Assembly (NCBI GenBank): GCA_035946735.1
Contig: DASYYZ010000047.1
Location: 1 to 64,000, forward strand
Length of the DNA stretch: 64,000 nucleotides
DNA from: Gp13-AA77 sp035946735
Lineage (GTDB): Bacteria > Acidobacteriota > Terriglobia > UBA7540
Direction: 5' to 3'
Shown here in pieces: positions 33,261-42,997 of the stretch. Made by a program: the position numbers and the translations under genes. The notes beneath the pieces were generated by a model. That model saw nothing but the letters and a program-made list of their open reading frames with translations. It did no database searches and was not told where the DNA came from. How positions within the stretch are numbered: position 1 is the first letter of the stretch; every line of letters begins with the position of its first letter.

Positions 33261-36200
33261 ATGGGCAGGATAAGATTCCCTGGAAGTTTGATAGCTGTTG
33301 GTTTCACTTTTGCATATTTGCCGCTCGCAACCGTTGCCTGGGGCCAAGTCTCGGGGACAATGAGCGGGTACGTAACTGATAACACCGGGGCCTCCGTGCC
33401 GGACGCAAAACTCACGGCAACCATTGAGGGACGGGGAACTACATTTTTTGCGACGACGAACACCGAGGGCTTCTATTTTTTCACGGTCCTCGAGCCCGGG
33501 ACCTACAGCCTCTCGGTAGAAAAAGAGGGATTTAAGCGTCATCTTCAGAACGATCTTACCGTCACCGTGCGCCAGAACTTGCGAGTGGATGTTTCCCTGC
33601 AGTTAGGCTCAACAAACCAATCGGTGACGGTGGTCGGCGGCGCGCCCTTGGTGGACACGACCTCGGCGACGGTCTCCGGACTTGTTAATGACGAACGCAT
33701 CGTCGACCTGCCCCTCAATGGACGCAATGTGATTGACCTGGCAGCCGTCTTGCCCGGAGTATTGAACGTCAGCGCCTCCCCCACTATTCAATATGCTATC
33801 AGCGGCCCCACCATGAATGTGAATGGAGGACGAGGAAATTGGAACTTCTTCACCTTGGATGGCGCGTATTTTCTGAATGGCGCGCGCAATACCGGCTTGA
33901 ACTATCCGCCGCCCGACGCCGTGCAGGAATTTCGCATGCAGACCGCCAGTTTTGACGCGCAGTACGGCTTCAATGCCGGTTCGCAAATGGCAGTGGTTTC
34001 GAAAACCGGAAGCGACAGTTTCCACGGGGATGTGTACGAATTTCTCCGCAACACCGTTCTGGACACGCGGAACTTCTTCTCCTCGAATGTGCCGACGCTC
34101 ATTCAGAACCAATTTGGCGGAACGGCGGGGGGACCCATTAAGCGAGACAAGGTCTTCTTCTTTGGCTCGTTTCAAGATTTCGACGAACTCCCGCAATCGG
34201 TGGCCAATGAATCGGTGGTCCCGACAGGCCCGGAACGCACCGGCGACTTTTCGACTGCTTCCGGCGTTGTGTTATCCAATCCCACCAACTCCGTGACGGG
34301 TGCTCCTCTCACCACGCCGACCGGTGCGCCCTGCGTAAGTAACAATATCATTGCGTCCAGCTGCATAAGTCCGGTGGCCCAAAAGCTCCTGAACTACATT
34401 CCGACCCCTGGCAACGCGGCCGGGACCATCGTCGCGGTAGGCGCGAGCCCCGTGCACGTCTACAACTACTTTGGCCGCATCGACGTTAACCTGAGCCCGC
34501 GTAATGTGCTCTTTGGACATTTTTACATCGATCGCAACTCTTCAATCGATCCTACGGCCGGCGGTTCGCTGACTACGTTCATGTCGGCTCATTACGGTCT
34601 GCAAACTACGATGGCGGTACTGAGCGACACGTACACGATCAAACCCACGTTAATAAACCAAGCGATGGTCTCCTACATGCGTTCCGCTTCGGCCGAGATC
34701 CCCAACAAGACAATCACACCGACGTCACTAGGAATGGTCAACATGCCGCAATATGACGCCGTTGGCGGCATCAGTGATAACGTGACCGGCGCGTTTACCA
34801 CCGACAGCACTTTCGTTTCGGCCAACACAGTTTCCAGTGACTACCAGTTTCGCGATACGCTGACTTGGATCCACGGTCGTCATACGTTGATATTTGGCGG
34901 TGAGGATCTGTTTCCGTTGAGTTACGTCCAGCACGCCATCCAGCAGCCCTCGTTCTATTACACCGGCACGCGCTCGGGAAATCCCTTGGCCGATTTTCTG
35001 CTGGGCAGCTACACGGAATTGCAAATGCAGTTCGGTGGGACTAATCAGAACTCCTATACCAATCAGCCCGATCTCTTCTTCCAAGACACGTTTAAGGCTA
35101 CTCCCCGTCTTACGGTCACGATGGGTGTGCGGTGGGAACCGGACCTGTTCTACTGGGACAAGTGGAATCACATTGACACCTTTAAGCCCGGTGCGCAGTC
35201 GACGGTGCAACCAGGCGCGCCGCCGGGAATCCTGTTCCCTAACGATTCCGGCATCCCGCGGACCCTCGCGCCGGCGGAGTGGCACCCCCTGGCGCCCCGC
35301 CTGGGGATTGCCTGGGATCCGAAAGGCAACGGGAAGATGAGTATTCGAGCCAGTTACGGCACTTTTTTTGATCGCCTCAATGGCGACATTTTGGCGCAGA
35401 TGAACGCACCGTTCAGCGGCCTGATTACTGTCTACAACGGTCAAGACGTGAACCCCTTCGGTTCTGTAGGCGTAACACCGCCTCCCGTGACGCCCGGCCG
35501 ATTTGACTGCGCGAAGACGGCTACATTCCCGGGTGTGAACTGCCCCTTATATCCGCTACCAGTCTTTGGGTTTTTCACGGAGGGCAACCTGCGGGAGCCC
35601 TACACAGAGGAATGGAATTTCAGCATTCAGCGCCAACTCAACGCCAACACGATGCTTGAGGCGGCTTATATCGGGAATCGAGGCATTAAGCTCAACAACC
35701 TGGAAAACTTCAACCCTGGGAGGTTCATTCCCGGAACGAGCGTCAATCCCGCGACGGGTGTGGAGACGGCCAATTCCTCGCTGGAAAATGTCAATAAACG
35801 CGTTCTCTACGAGCCCGGAATCATTGCTCCCAACAGTTGGGAGTTGGGCAACGAGTGGCGCAGTTGGTATGACAGTTTCCAAGTCCAATTGAATCACCGT
35901 ATGAGTCACGGGCTCTCGGTGATGGGGTCTTACTCGCTGGCCAAGGCCCTTGACATGTGCTCGGCTTTTTGCGAAGGGTGCGGCAACGCAGCCAATCCCT
36001 TCAACCTCCGTAGCATGAAGGGACGAGCGCAGTGGGATCGCCGTCACGCGTTCGTGGCCTCCTATTTGTGGTCCCCGCCGGTCAAGTTCAGCGATCACTG
36101 GAAGAACGTACTGCTGGGGGGTTGGACGTTCAGCGGCATCACTACGATTCAAAGTGGAATGCCCATTACGTTTTACAACCCCGTGGACGTCGCCGTCAAT

Positions 36201-36653
36201 GGAACCACGGCTGGCGAGCACGCCTTCCTGACCGGGCAACCCATCGCCATGAATCACGCGAACCGCGGCGCCATGGTGAATGAGTTTTTCAACACCAAGG
36301 CTTTCGTCAACCCCACCTGTAGCTTTACTGTTCCTTCCGCCCCGGACCCGCAGGTGATCGAGCACGAGAATTGCACTCCGGACGGTATTACTTATTCGTT
36401 GCTTGGCCAATATGGTCAGTCGGGGCGCGACATTCTAAGCGGCCCGGCCTTCAGTAACACGGACTTTGCGGTCCTTCGGAACTTCGCATTCAAGGAACGG
36501 TACAAAGTGGAGTTCCGAGCTGAGTCTTTCAACATCTTCAATCAGGTCAATTTCGGCAATCCCAACTCCACCGTGACTTCTTCAACATTTGGCCAGCTTA
36601 CGAACGCCAATCCGGGGCGAATTATTCAGTTTGGTTTAAAGGTCCATTGGTGA
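33261..36653 (+). CDS. Oar-like TonB-dependent receptor with carboxypeptidase-regulatory domain
   Basis: ATG 33261 is chosen because GGGGAGGTGG precedes it and the product begins with a signal peptide (MGRIRFPGSLIAVGFTFAYL). The 1130-residue protein has an N-terminal carboxypeptidase-regulatory-like domain (MSGYVTDNTGASVPDAKLTA, TNTEGFYFFTVLEPGTYSLS), a plug domain (DLPLNGRNVIDLAAVLPGV) and a large outer-membrane beta-barrel ending in a terminal aromatic residue (IIQFGLKVHW). These receptors are expanded in Acidobacteria and are thought to import or bind complex carbon compounds with TonB energy; the ligand is unknown. It is divergent from the broken amidohydrolase. Confidence 0.92.
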   Translation: MGRIRFPGSLIAVGFTFAYLPLATVAWGQVSGTMSGYVTDNTGASVPDAKLTATIEGRGTTFFATTNTEGFYFFTVLEPGTYSLSVEKEGFKRHLQNDLTVTVRQNLRVDVSLQLGSTNQSVTVVGGAPLVDTTSATVSGLVNDERIVDLPLNGRNVIDLAAVLPGVLNVSASPTIQYAISGPTMNVNGGRGNWNFFTLDGAYFLNGARNTGLNYPPPDAVQEFRMQTASFDAQYGFNAGSQMAVVSKTGSDSFHGDVYEFLRNTVLDTRNFFSSNVPTLIQNQFGGTAGGPIKRDKVFFFGSFQDFDELPQSVANESVVPTGPERTGDFSTASGVVLSNPTNSVTGAPLTTPTGAPCVSNNIIASSCISPVAQKLLNYIPTPGNAAGTIVAVGASPVHVYNYFGRIDVNLSPRNVLFGHFYIDRNSSIDPTAGGSLTTFMSAHYGLQTTMAVLSDTYTIKPTLINQAMVSYMRSASAEIPNKTITPTSLGMVNMPQYDAVGGISDNVTGAFTTDSTFVSANTVSSDYQFRDTLTWIHGRHTLIFGGEDLFPLSYVQHAIQQPSFYYTGTRSGNPLADFLLGSYTELQMQFGGTNQNSYTNQPDLFFQDTFKATPRLTVTMGVRWEPDLFYWDKWNHIDTFKPGAQSTVQPGAPPGILFPNDSGIPRTLAPAEWHPLAPRLGIAWDPKGNGKMSIRASYGTFFDRLNGDILAQMNAPFSGLITVYNGQDVNPFGSVGVTPPPVTPGRFDCAKTATFPGVNCPLYPLPVFGFFTEGNLREPYTEEWNFSIQRQLNANTMLEAAYIGNRGIKLNNLENFNPGRFIPGTSVNPATGVETANSSLENVNKRVLYEPGIIAPNSWELGNEWRSWYDSFQVQLNHRMSHGLSVMGSYSLAKALDMCSAFCEGCGNAANPFNLRSMKGRAQWDRRHAFVASYLWSPPVKFSDHWKNVLLGGWTFSGITTIQSGMPITFYNPVDVAVNGTTAGEHAFLTGQPIAMNHANRGAMVNEFFNTKAFVNPTCSFTVPSAPDPQVIEHENCTPDGITYSLLGQYGQSGRDILSGPAFSNTDFAVLRNFAFKERYKVEFRAESFNIFNQVNFGNPNSTVTSSTFGQLTNANPGRIIQFGLKVHW

Positions 36654-36748
36654 GGAGTTTGGGGGGAGTAGTGCTGGTGCAAATTTTAGAGGCCCAATGA
36701 GGCGGGGCGGCATTGACATTTCCGTATCGAGGTATAAGTGACGAAGGC

Positions 36749-37338
36749 ATGAGCCGCCGCAGTCTGCTTCATATTTCCAGGGGCATTACTGCAGCCGCGG
36801 CCCTGGAGTTGCCTCTGGTCGGAGGCGGCACCCAATCGAGAATCCCGAGCGTCGGACCGCAAACTGAAGGTACTGGTGACGGGTGGGCACCTCGACGACC
36901 CTCAGTCGGGTTGTGGGGGCTCGAGGGCGCTCTATGCCAAGTTGGCGCATGAAGTCGTCGCGGTGTTTTTGATCCGAGGGGAAAAGGGAGTTTTCGGCAC
37001 GTCTGACCAGGAAACTTCGGCGGCCCGATCTGCTGAGGCTTTAAAGTCCTGCGAAATGCTGGACGGGCGCGCCGTGTTTGCGAATCAAGTCGATGCCCAG
37101 ACGGAAATCTACCCTGCTCGCTACAAGGAACTCCAGCAGATCATCGACACCGAAACCCCCGGGCATCCTCTTTACCCACTGGCCTATCGACACCCACCGT
37201 GACCATCGCGTTGCCTCCATGCTCTCTTATGATGCGTGGCTGAGTAGCGGCAGGAAATTCGCCCTCTACTATTATGAAGTGGAACTTGGCTCGCAAACGC
37301 AGGTGAGGGACAATTTGCTTTGGCGGCCTCCGATTTAA
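36749..37338 (+). pseudogene. PIG-L (LmbE-like) deacetylase, broken across three frames
   Basis: A Tat-like start (MSRRSLLHISRGITAAAALE) from ATG 36749 is followed near 36830 by a frame change into KLKVLVTGGHLDDPQSGCGG, the metal-binding GH.DD motif of PIG-L deacetylases. It continues HEVVAVFLIRGEKGVFGTSD and YPARYKELQQIID. Near 37157 another frame change gives ILFTHWPIDTHRDHRVASML, the conserved H-x-x-D-x-H-x-D-H motif. The end of the family (last third) is absent or scrambled. With at least two indels and a missing 3' part it is a pseudogene. The intact family removes acetyl groups from GlcNAc-containing substrates. Confidence 0.75.
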
Positions 37339-37411
37339 CCACCCGACACAATGATGGGCGCTCTTTCTCCTTGCGAACTTTTGGCCATCTACCGTCATCT
37401 GGAGCAGATGA

Positions 37412-38602
37412 ATGGCAAAAAACCAACCGACCGATTTCTCTAATGGGCGCAGTGAGGACAGGCCAGCAACTGACCGGCCGACCGCCGAGGCAGGGGTGGG
37501 CAGTAATGTCCTCTCCCGCCGCCAAGTACTGAAGCGCATAGGGACGGGCATGCTTGCCGCTCCCCTCGCCCAAGGCTATGCCAAAACTGCCGCGACCGGG
37601 AACGAAGCCTTCACGGCCGCGCGGGCGGGAACCGAGGTCCCTTCAGATAAGATCCCATTTTCGTTTATTATCGACGATGGGTCGCCGGTGGACCCTCTAT
37701 TTTATGAAATCCCTGGGTACGAGACTCCGCTGCTGGTGCCCCATGAGTTTACGGCGCGGGTGGCGGAGACGATGGAGCGCTTTGAGCTGCACGGGAAAAT
37801 GACCCTCATCCCGATGCCAAGCTGCCTGGGGCGCATCGACCAGTCCCTCAAGCGAGTTCCCCCGGACCACCTCGAGGGGTTCCTGAAAATCGTCCGGGAG
37901 CGAATTGCCCCACGCTTCGATATAACGCCGGAATTCATTACCCACTTGAACGCCTACAACCTCAAGACCGGAAGATTTCAGCATATTTATGAAGACGTGT
38001 GGATTGCGCGGGCACCGATCGAGGAAGTCATCGATTACTTCGTTTTGGCCTTCACCATTCTCAAGAATGCCGGAATCAATTCGACGGGCGTGACCTCGCC
38101 ATGGAACTCCGGTTTTGACGTGGAAAAGAAGTACGCGGAGGCCGTGGGAGCGGCCCAGTCCAAGGTCTGGGGGCGGGACTGGGCCTGGTATTTTCTGTGG
38201 AGCGTCGATTGGGGCAAGCCCCGGAATTTATCCATCGAGTTCCAGGACGCCAGCCGCCACCAGGCTGTGGTCAGCGTGCCCGCCAACGCTCCGGATATTT
38301 TCTGGAGCATGGAGCGCACCACCCTTCCCGAGCGGAAGCAATTCATCAAGGAGGGCATTGACCGGTTGGTGTCGGAGGATGGCCGCACGGGGCGAATTCG
38401 CGAGTTGATCGAGGGAGGCTATCCGGTCATGCTCTTGACCCATTGGCAGTCGCTTTATACGCAGGGTACGGGCCTGGGTCTGGAGGGCCTTCAAACCTTG
38501 GTGGAACGGATCCAGAAGGTGTTTGGAAACTCCATCGAATGGGTGACATGTTCTGAACGCGCCAGACGTTTTGTCGAAGCTTCGCACGCCGCGAAAGCGT
38601 GA
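37412..38602 (+). CDS. Tat-exported polysaccharide-deacetylase-like protein
   Basis: This 396-residue protein carries a twin-arginine signal (SNVLSRRQVLKRIGTGMLAAP, about 31-50) after a polar leader. The mature part begins IPFSFIIDDGSPVDPLFYEI, in which the Asp-Asp pair at the end of strand one resembles the NodB/glycoside deacetylase metal site, and continues MERFELHGKMTLIPMPSCLG. It has further conserved-looking blocks ITPEFITHLNAYNLKTGRF and PVMLLTHWQSLYTQGTGLGL. I infer a (beta/alpha)-barrel carbohydrate-active enzyme of the polysaccharide-deacetylase superfamily. Activity and substrate are not established. GGAG lies upstream of ATG 37412, and the neighbouring PIG-L remnant also belongs to deacetylation. 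Confidence 0.7.
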   Translation: MAKNQPTDFSNGRSEDRPATDRPTAEAGVGSNVLSRRQVLKRIGTGMLAAPLAQGYAKTAATGNEAFTAARAGTEVPSDKIPFSFIIDDGSPVDPLFYEIPGYETPLLVPHEFTARVAETMERFELHGKMTLIPMPSCLGRIDQSLKRVPPDHLEGFLKIVRERIAPRFDITPEFITHLNAYNLKTGRFQHIYEDVWIARAPIEEVIDYFVLAFTILKNAGINSTGVTSPWNSGFDVEKKYAEAVGAAQSKVWGRDWAWYFLWSVDWGKPRNLSIEFQDASRHQAVVSVPANAPDIFWSMERTTLPERKQFIKEGIDRLVSEDGRTGRIRELIEGGYPVMLLTHWQSLYTQGTGLGLEGLQTLVERIQKVFGNSIEWVTCSERARRFVEASHAAKA

Positions 38603-38796
38603 TCAGATCTCACGGAAGGACGTTTCTCGTCAGCTTGATCTCTACCCACCCTCCGACGGCGCATTATCCAGGACTTCGCTGCGGCCGCGTCCTCGATCCC
38701 AACGTAGCTCGGCCTCTATCGCGAGCGGCTACTTATGATAGACGTACGCGGGCCCGGAACATTTTCATCCTTCGCTGCGGCACGAAGGACCATGTC

Positions 38797-41557
38797 TTAC
38801 TCGCGCCGCAGAGCCGCCAACGGATCAATTCGGGACGCTCGCCTTGCCGGCGCATAGCCAGCGAGAATCGCGGCGCTTAGGAGGACGACACCGGCCAGCG
38901 CCAGGGTTCCCGGATCATTCGGCTGGGTCTCGAACAGAAACGATTTGACAAGCCGGGACGCGATCAACGCGGCAGGCACGCTGATCGCGAGCCCCACCGC
39001 GGCCAGTATTAGAACGCGGCGCAGAACCATCCATACCACGGCGCCGCGTTGCGCACCCAGCGCCATACGGATTCCGATCTCGTGGATTTGCCGCGCTACG
39101 TTGTACGACATCGTCCCGTAGAGTCCCACGCACGCGATCAGAAGAGCGAGAACCGCGAAACCTGTGCACAATTTCGCGAACGTGACCTCCCGGCTGATCG
39201 TCCGATCGATTTCCGCTGCCTGCGTGACCACGTTTTTGACGGGTATGCGGGAATCCGCCTCCCGCACGATCTCATGCACACTCTTGATATACTTCAGCGG
39301 ATCACCCGCAGTGCGCAGCGCGTAGGTCATTCCGTCCGGAGAAAACTGGCTGACCGCTACGAACACGGTCATTGCACTCTTCTCTTCATTTTTCAGACCA
39401 CCGTATCGCAGGTTAGCCGACACGCCGACGATTTCGAGATCGCGCTTCTCGTCCGGGAGCGTGATGCGCCGGCCTACCGGATTCTCGTTCTCGAAGTAAG
39501 TCCGCGCCAGCCGCTCGCTGATCACTGCAACCGGCCTGGAACCCGGTTGATCGCGGTCGTCAATCTCACGCCCGGCCAGGATCGGAATCTGCATCGTCGT
39601 GAGGAAACGCGGTCCGACGGCCAGGACGCGCGCGTCTTCGATGGTAACAGCGCCGATCTTCATTGGCCCCCTGGTTGCCTGGCCGGCGCGGCCGGCGTTG
39701 ATGATCGAGGATTGCGAAAGCGTCGCGCTGCTCACGCCAGGGATCGATTCGAAGCGTTTGCGCAGGTCCGCGTAAAAAGTCGTGATCTCCGGGTCGCGAT
39801 GCCCGGCCTGGCGCGCATTCAACGAGAACAGAAGGATGTTCTCGCGGGCGTATCCCAGTTGGACGGAGTGCAGCTTGTTGAGTGTTCGGACAAACAGACC
39901 CGCGGCGACCAGGATGAGAAAAGAGAACGCGATTTGGGCGACCACCAGAACGTGCTGCGCGCGGCGGCGCGGTCCGCCCCCGGGGCCATTCTTTAGCGCC
40001 GGCATGACGTCCGGACGCGTCGACTGAATCGCTGGAGCGAGGCCAAATAACAGGCCGCAAACCACTGAGAGTGCCGCCGTCACGCCCAGCACGTTCCAGT
40101 TCAATTCCGCGTGCAGCGTAAAGTTCTCCTGCCCGTTGGAGAGCAGAAGCGTCAGCGATCGCACGCCCCAGATCGCAAACAAGACTCCTAGTGCTCCGCC
40201 GAGCGACGCCAGCATCACACTCTCGGTAAGCAACTGCCGCACGACGCGGAACCGTCCCGCCCCCAGACTGAGCCGGACAGCCATTTCGCGGCGTCGCGCG
40301 GCGGCCCTTGCCAGCAGCAGATTGGCGATGTTCGCGCACGCGATTGCCAGGATCAATCCCGCCATCATCAAGAGCACGTACAGAGGCTTGGAATACTTGC
40401 GGCGCAAGCTACCCAGACCGGCGGCGCCGGGATTTAGAATCAGCGCGGGCAGTTTGGCGCGCTCACCGTCGGTCGTCGCGGTGGTGGTAACCCATTGATG
40501 GAAACGAGGCGCCAGCAGTGCCTGCGCCTGGGCCATGCTGACGCTGGGACGCAGACGGCCCATCATTTCGATCCAGTAGAAGTTTCCGTTGCCGTACATA
40601 CGAGCCGCTTCGGCACCGTCTACGAGCATATTCGTGTGCAACGGAAGGTAGAGGTCCGGCGCCACCTCGGGGTCCACTCCGAAGAACTCCGGCGGCGCGA
40701 CGCCGATCACCGGGAAGGGAATGTTATCGACGAGAATCGCCTGTCCAATCGCATTCGGCAACCCCCCAAACCGATTTTGGCTTGTCGCGAAACTGATTAC
40801 GGCGACCGGCGCCGCACCGGGACGGTCGTCTTCGGAGTCGATGAGACGTCCCGCGGCCGGCAACACTGCCAGGCCGCGAAAATATTCGCCGGTGACGTAC
40901 TCTGTACTGGCAGTGGTGGCCTGCCCGTGGATAGACAGGTTACGGGTTTGTCCGTTGAAGTATCCGAACAGCGTGGAAAAGACAGGATTCTCCTTGCGAA
41001 GCGTCTCGAACGCGCCGTACGGGAACATCCCGCTGACCATGGCGCCTTTGTCGCCCGGCCAAAGAATGCCTTGTACCCCGTGTATGACGTGGACCCATTG
41101 TTTGCTGCCGTCTAAGGGCGGCCGGCTATGCCAATTCAGGACCACCAGCGACTCGGGATCGGCCACCGGCAGCGAGCGCAACAGAATCGACTCCATCAAG
41201 CTGTAGATCGCAGTATTGGCCCCGATGCCGAGCGCCAGCGTCAAGACCGCCACGGCAGTGAAACCGGCGTTCCGGCGCATTTGGCGCAAAGCATACCGAA
41301 GATCCTGGCCAAAAGTTTCGAATGAGTACCATCCCCACATTTCGCGACTCTCCTCTCGCAGAATCGATTCATTCCCGAATCGCCTTCGCGCAGCATACCG
41401 CGCTTCCTCGGGCGAAATGCCCGCTTCGACCTGTTCCTGCTCCCGCAATTCGCGATGCAAACGCGTCTCGTCCTGCAGGTCGCGGGTCAAGGCGGCCGCC
41501 TTGCAACAGCGTCAACAGCCGTCGGCCGAACTCTCTCGGCCATTCCATGGTCTGCAT
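38797..41557 (-). pseudogene. ADOP-type MacB/FtsX permease with N-terminal frameshift
   Basis: This is an acidobacterial duplicated orphan permease: an N-terminal domain, then two MacB-periplasmic/FtsX membrane units (VAVLTLALGIGANTAIYSLM; LLLARAAARRREMAVRLSLG; IGIRMALGAQRGAVVWMVL) and no ABC ATPase nearby. It would be an inner-membrane export or envelope-remodelling component. The main frame (897 residues from 41490) lacks the family N-terminus. That N-terminus is found in another frame from ATG 41557 (MQTMEWPREFGRRLLTLLQG). One extra C in GACCCGCGAC near 41485 explains the break, since removing it gives RLDRDLQDETRLH. The gene is a recent one-base pseudogene, a sequencing error, or starts internally. 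Confidence 0.82.
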
Positions 41558-41630
41558 TCGCTCAATCCTTCAATCGGTCAATCACCAATCGCCTCACGCC
41601 GTTTGGATCACGCGCGTGATGGCCATTGCG

Positions 41631-42905
41631 CTACCAGATGACCATGGATTCTTCAAACAGCCGACCAAGGTCGTCCGGACCGGCAGGGCGTGGTGAGAGC
41701 TTGGTTACACGGTGTTGCGGCAGCGTACCTTCCACGAGGTTCAGGATGTCTGCCGGCTGATAGCCCAGCTCGCGCAATCCGTTGGGGATCCGCAAGTCAT
41801 GCATGAACGCGACGATCTGATCCGCGAGAATCCTGCCGGCGTCTTCCAGCCGCGCGTGGTCAACCTTGGCACCGAGGATTTCGGCCGCTCTGAGGTGGCG
41901 TTCGGGACACCCGGAAGACGTAAAACGATAGACCGCGGGTGCATTGACGATGACCGAGATCCCGTGCGGCACCAGAGGATGTGCCACCGAGTAGCCGAGC
42001 GCCCGGTAGCCTCTAACGAGACCGGATACGGGATAGGACATCCCGTGCGGCAAATGAACGCCGGCATTTCCAAATCCGATCCCGGCATAGGCAGCGGCCA
42101 GCAACATGGAGGCGCGCGCCTGATCGTCAGCCGGATCCGCTACCGCCCGCCGCAGATAGGCCGCCACCAGCCGGAGCGCTTCCAGGCTCCAAACATCGCT
42201 GATGGGGTTGGAGCCCTGATAAGCGGGCCTTAGAATCGGGCGCTCGGGCAACGGACGCTGTCCGAAGGGCAGGGCGGTATAGGACTCAATGGCGTGGCTC
42301 AACACATCTAGCCCTGCCGACGCGGCCACCGCCGCAGGCTGTGTCCTCGTATTCTCCGGATCGATGAGGCCCAGCGTCGGTTTCAGGCGACGATGTGCGA
42401 TGCCCGTCTTGGCCCGCAGTCGGACGAAGTCGAAAATGGCCACTCCGGTCGTCTCGCTGCCGGTGCCTGCCGTGGTGGGAATCGCGACGAGGGTTTTGAG
42501 AGGGCCAGGGACCGGCTTGCCCCGGCCGATGGGCGGGTTGACGTAGTCGAGGAAATCGGCCGGATAACAACTGTATAGATTGGCGGCCTTGGCGGTGTCT
42601 ATTGTGGAGCCGCCGCCTATGGCGACGAAGGCATCGAAGCTGTCAGCTTGGGCTGCCGAGGCCGCTTCGCGAAACGATTCCTCGGTAGGCTCCACACGGA
42701 CGCGATCAAAGATCGACGCGCGAATCTTGTGCTTTTCCAGGGCTTCGAGCGCGGTGATAACGGGCGGCAGGCCCCGCAGGTTAGGATCCGTGAACACCAG
42801 CACGTGTTCCTTGCCAAGGTCCGCCAGTTCCGCGCCGACTTCGCGTGTCACCCCAACGCCGAACCTTATGGCGGAGGTCGCCATCTCGAATGCATATTCA
42901 TTCAT
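41631..42905 (-). CDS. Iron-containing alcohol dehydrogenase, hydroxyacid-oxoacid transhydrogenase (ADHFE1)-like
   Basis: The product is 424 residues and follows the ADHFE1 layout closely: FEMATSAIRFGVGVTREVGA, FDAFVAIGGGSTIDTAKAAN, VAIPTTAGTGSETTGVAIFD, RPAYQGSNPISDVWSLEALR and the C-terminal EGTLPQHRVTKLSPRPAGPD. Metal-binding residues are visible in AGLDVLSHAIESY, GVHLPHGMSYPVSG and HPLVPHGISV. Human ADHFE1 couples oxidation of 4-hydroxybutyrate to reduction of 2-oxoglutarate; whether the bacterial protein does the same is inference. I prefer ATG 42905, with GAGG eight bases upstream, over the adjacent GTG. Cytosolic. Confidence 0.9.
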   Translation of the reverse strand: MNEYAFEMATSAIRFGVGVTREVGAELADLGKEHVLVFTDPNLRGLPPVITALEALEKHKIRASIFDRVRVEPTEESFREAASAAQADSFDAFVAIGGGSTIDTAKAANLYSCYPADFLDYVNPPIGRGKPVPGPLKTLVAIPTTAGTGSETTGVAIFDFVRLRAKTGIAHRRLKPTLGLIDPENTRTQPAAVAASAGLDVLSHAIESYTALPFGQRPLPERPILRPAYQGSNPISDVWSLEALRLVAAYLRRAVADPADDQARASMLLAAAYAGIGFGNAGVHLPHGMSYPVSGLVRGYRALGYSVAHPLVPHGISVIVNAPAVYRFTSSGCPERHLRAAEILGAKVDHARLEDAGRILADQIVAFMHDLRIPNGLRELGYQPADILNLVEGTLPQHRVTKLSPRPAGPDDLGRLFEESMVIW

Positions 42906-42997
42906 CACCGCAGCCTCTCGGCTCGGCCGGTCGACATGTTTTCAGATGGCGATCGCCGTCTTCTTAAGGTCGAACCATAGGCCACAAGCGCAAGCAT

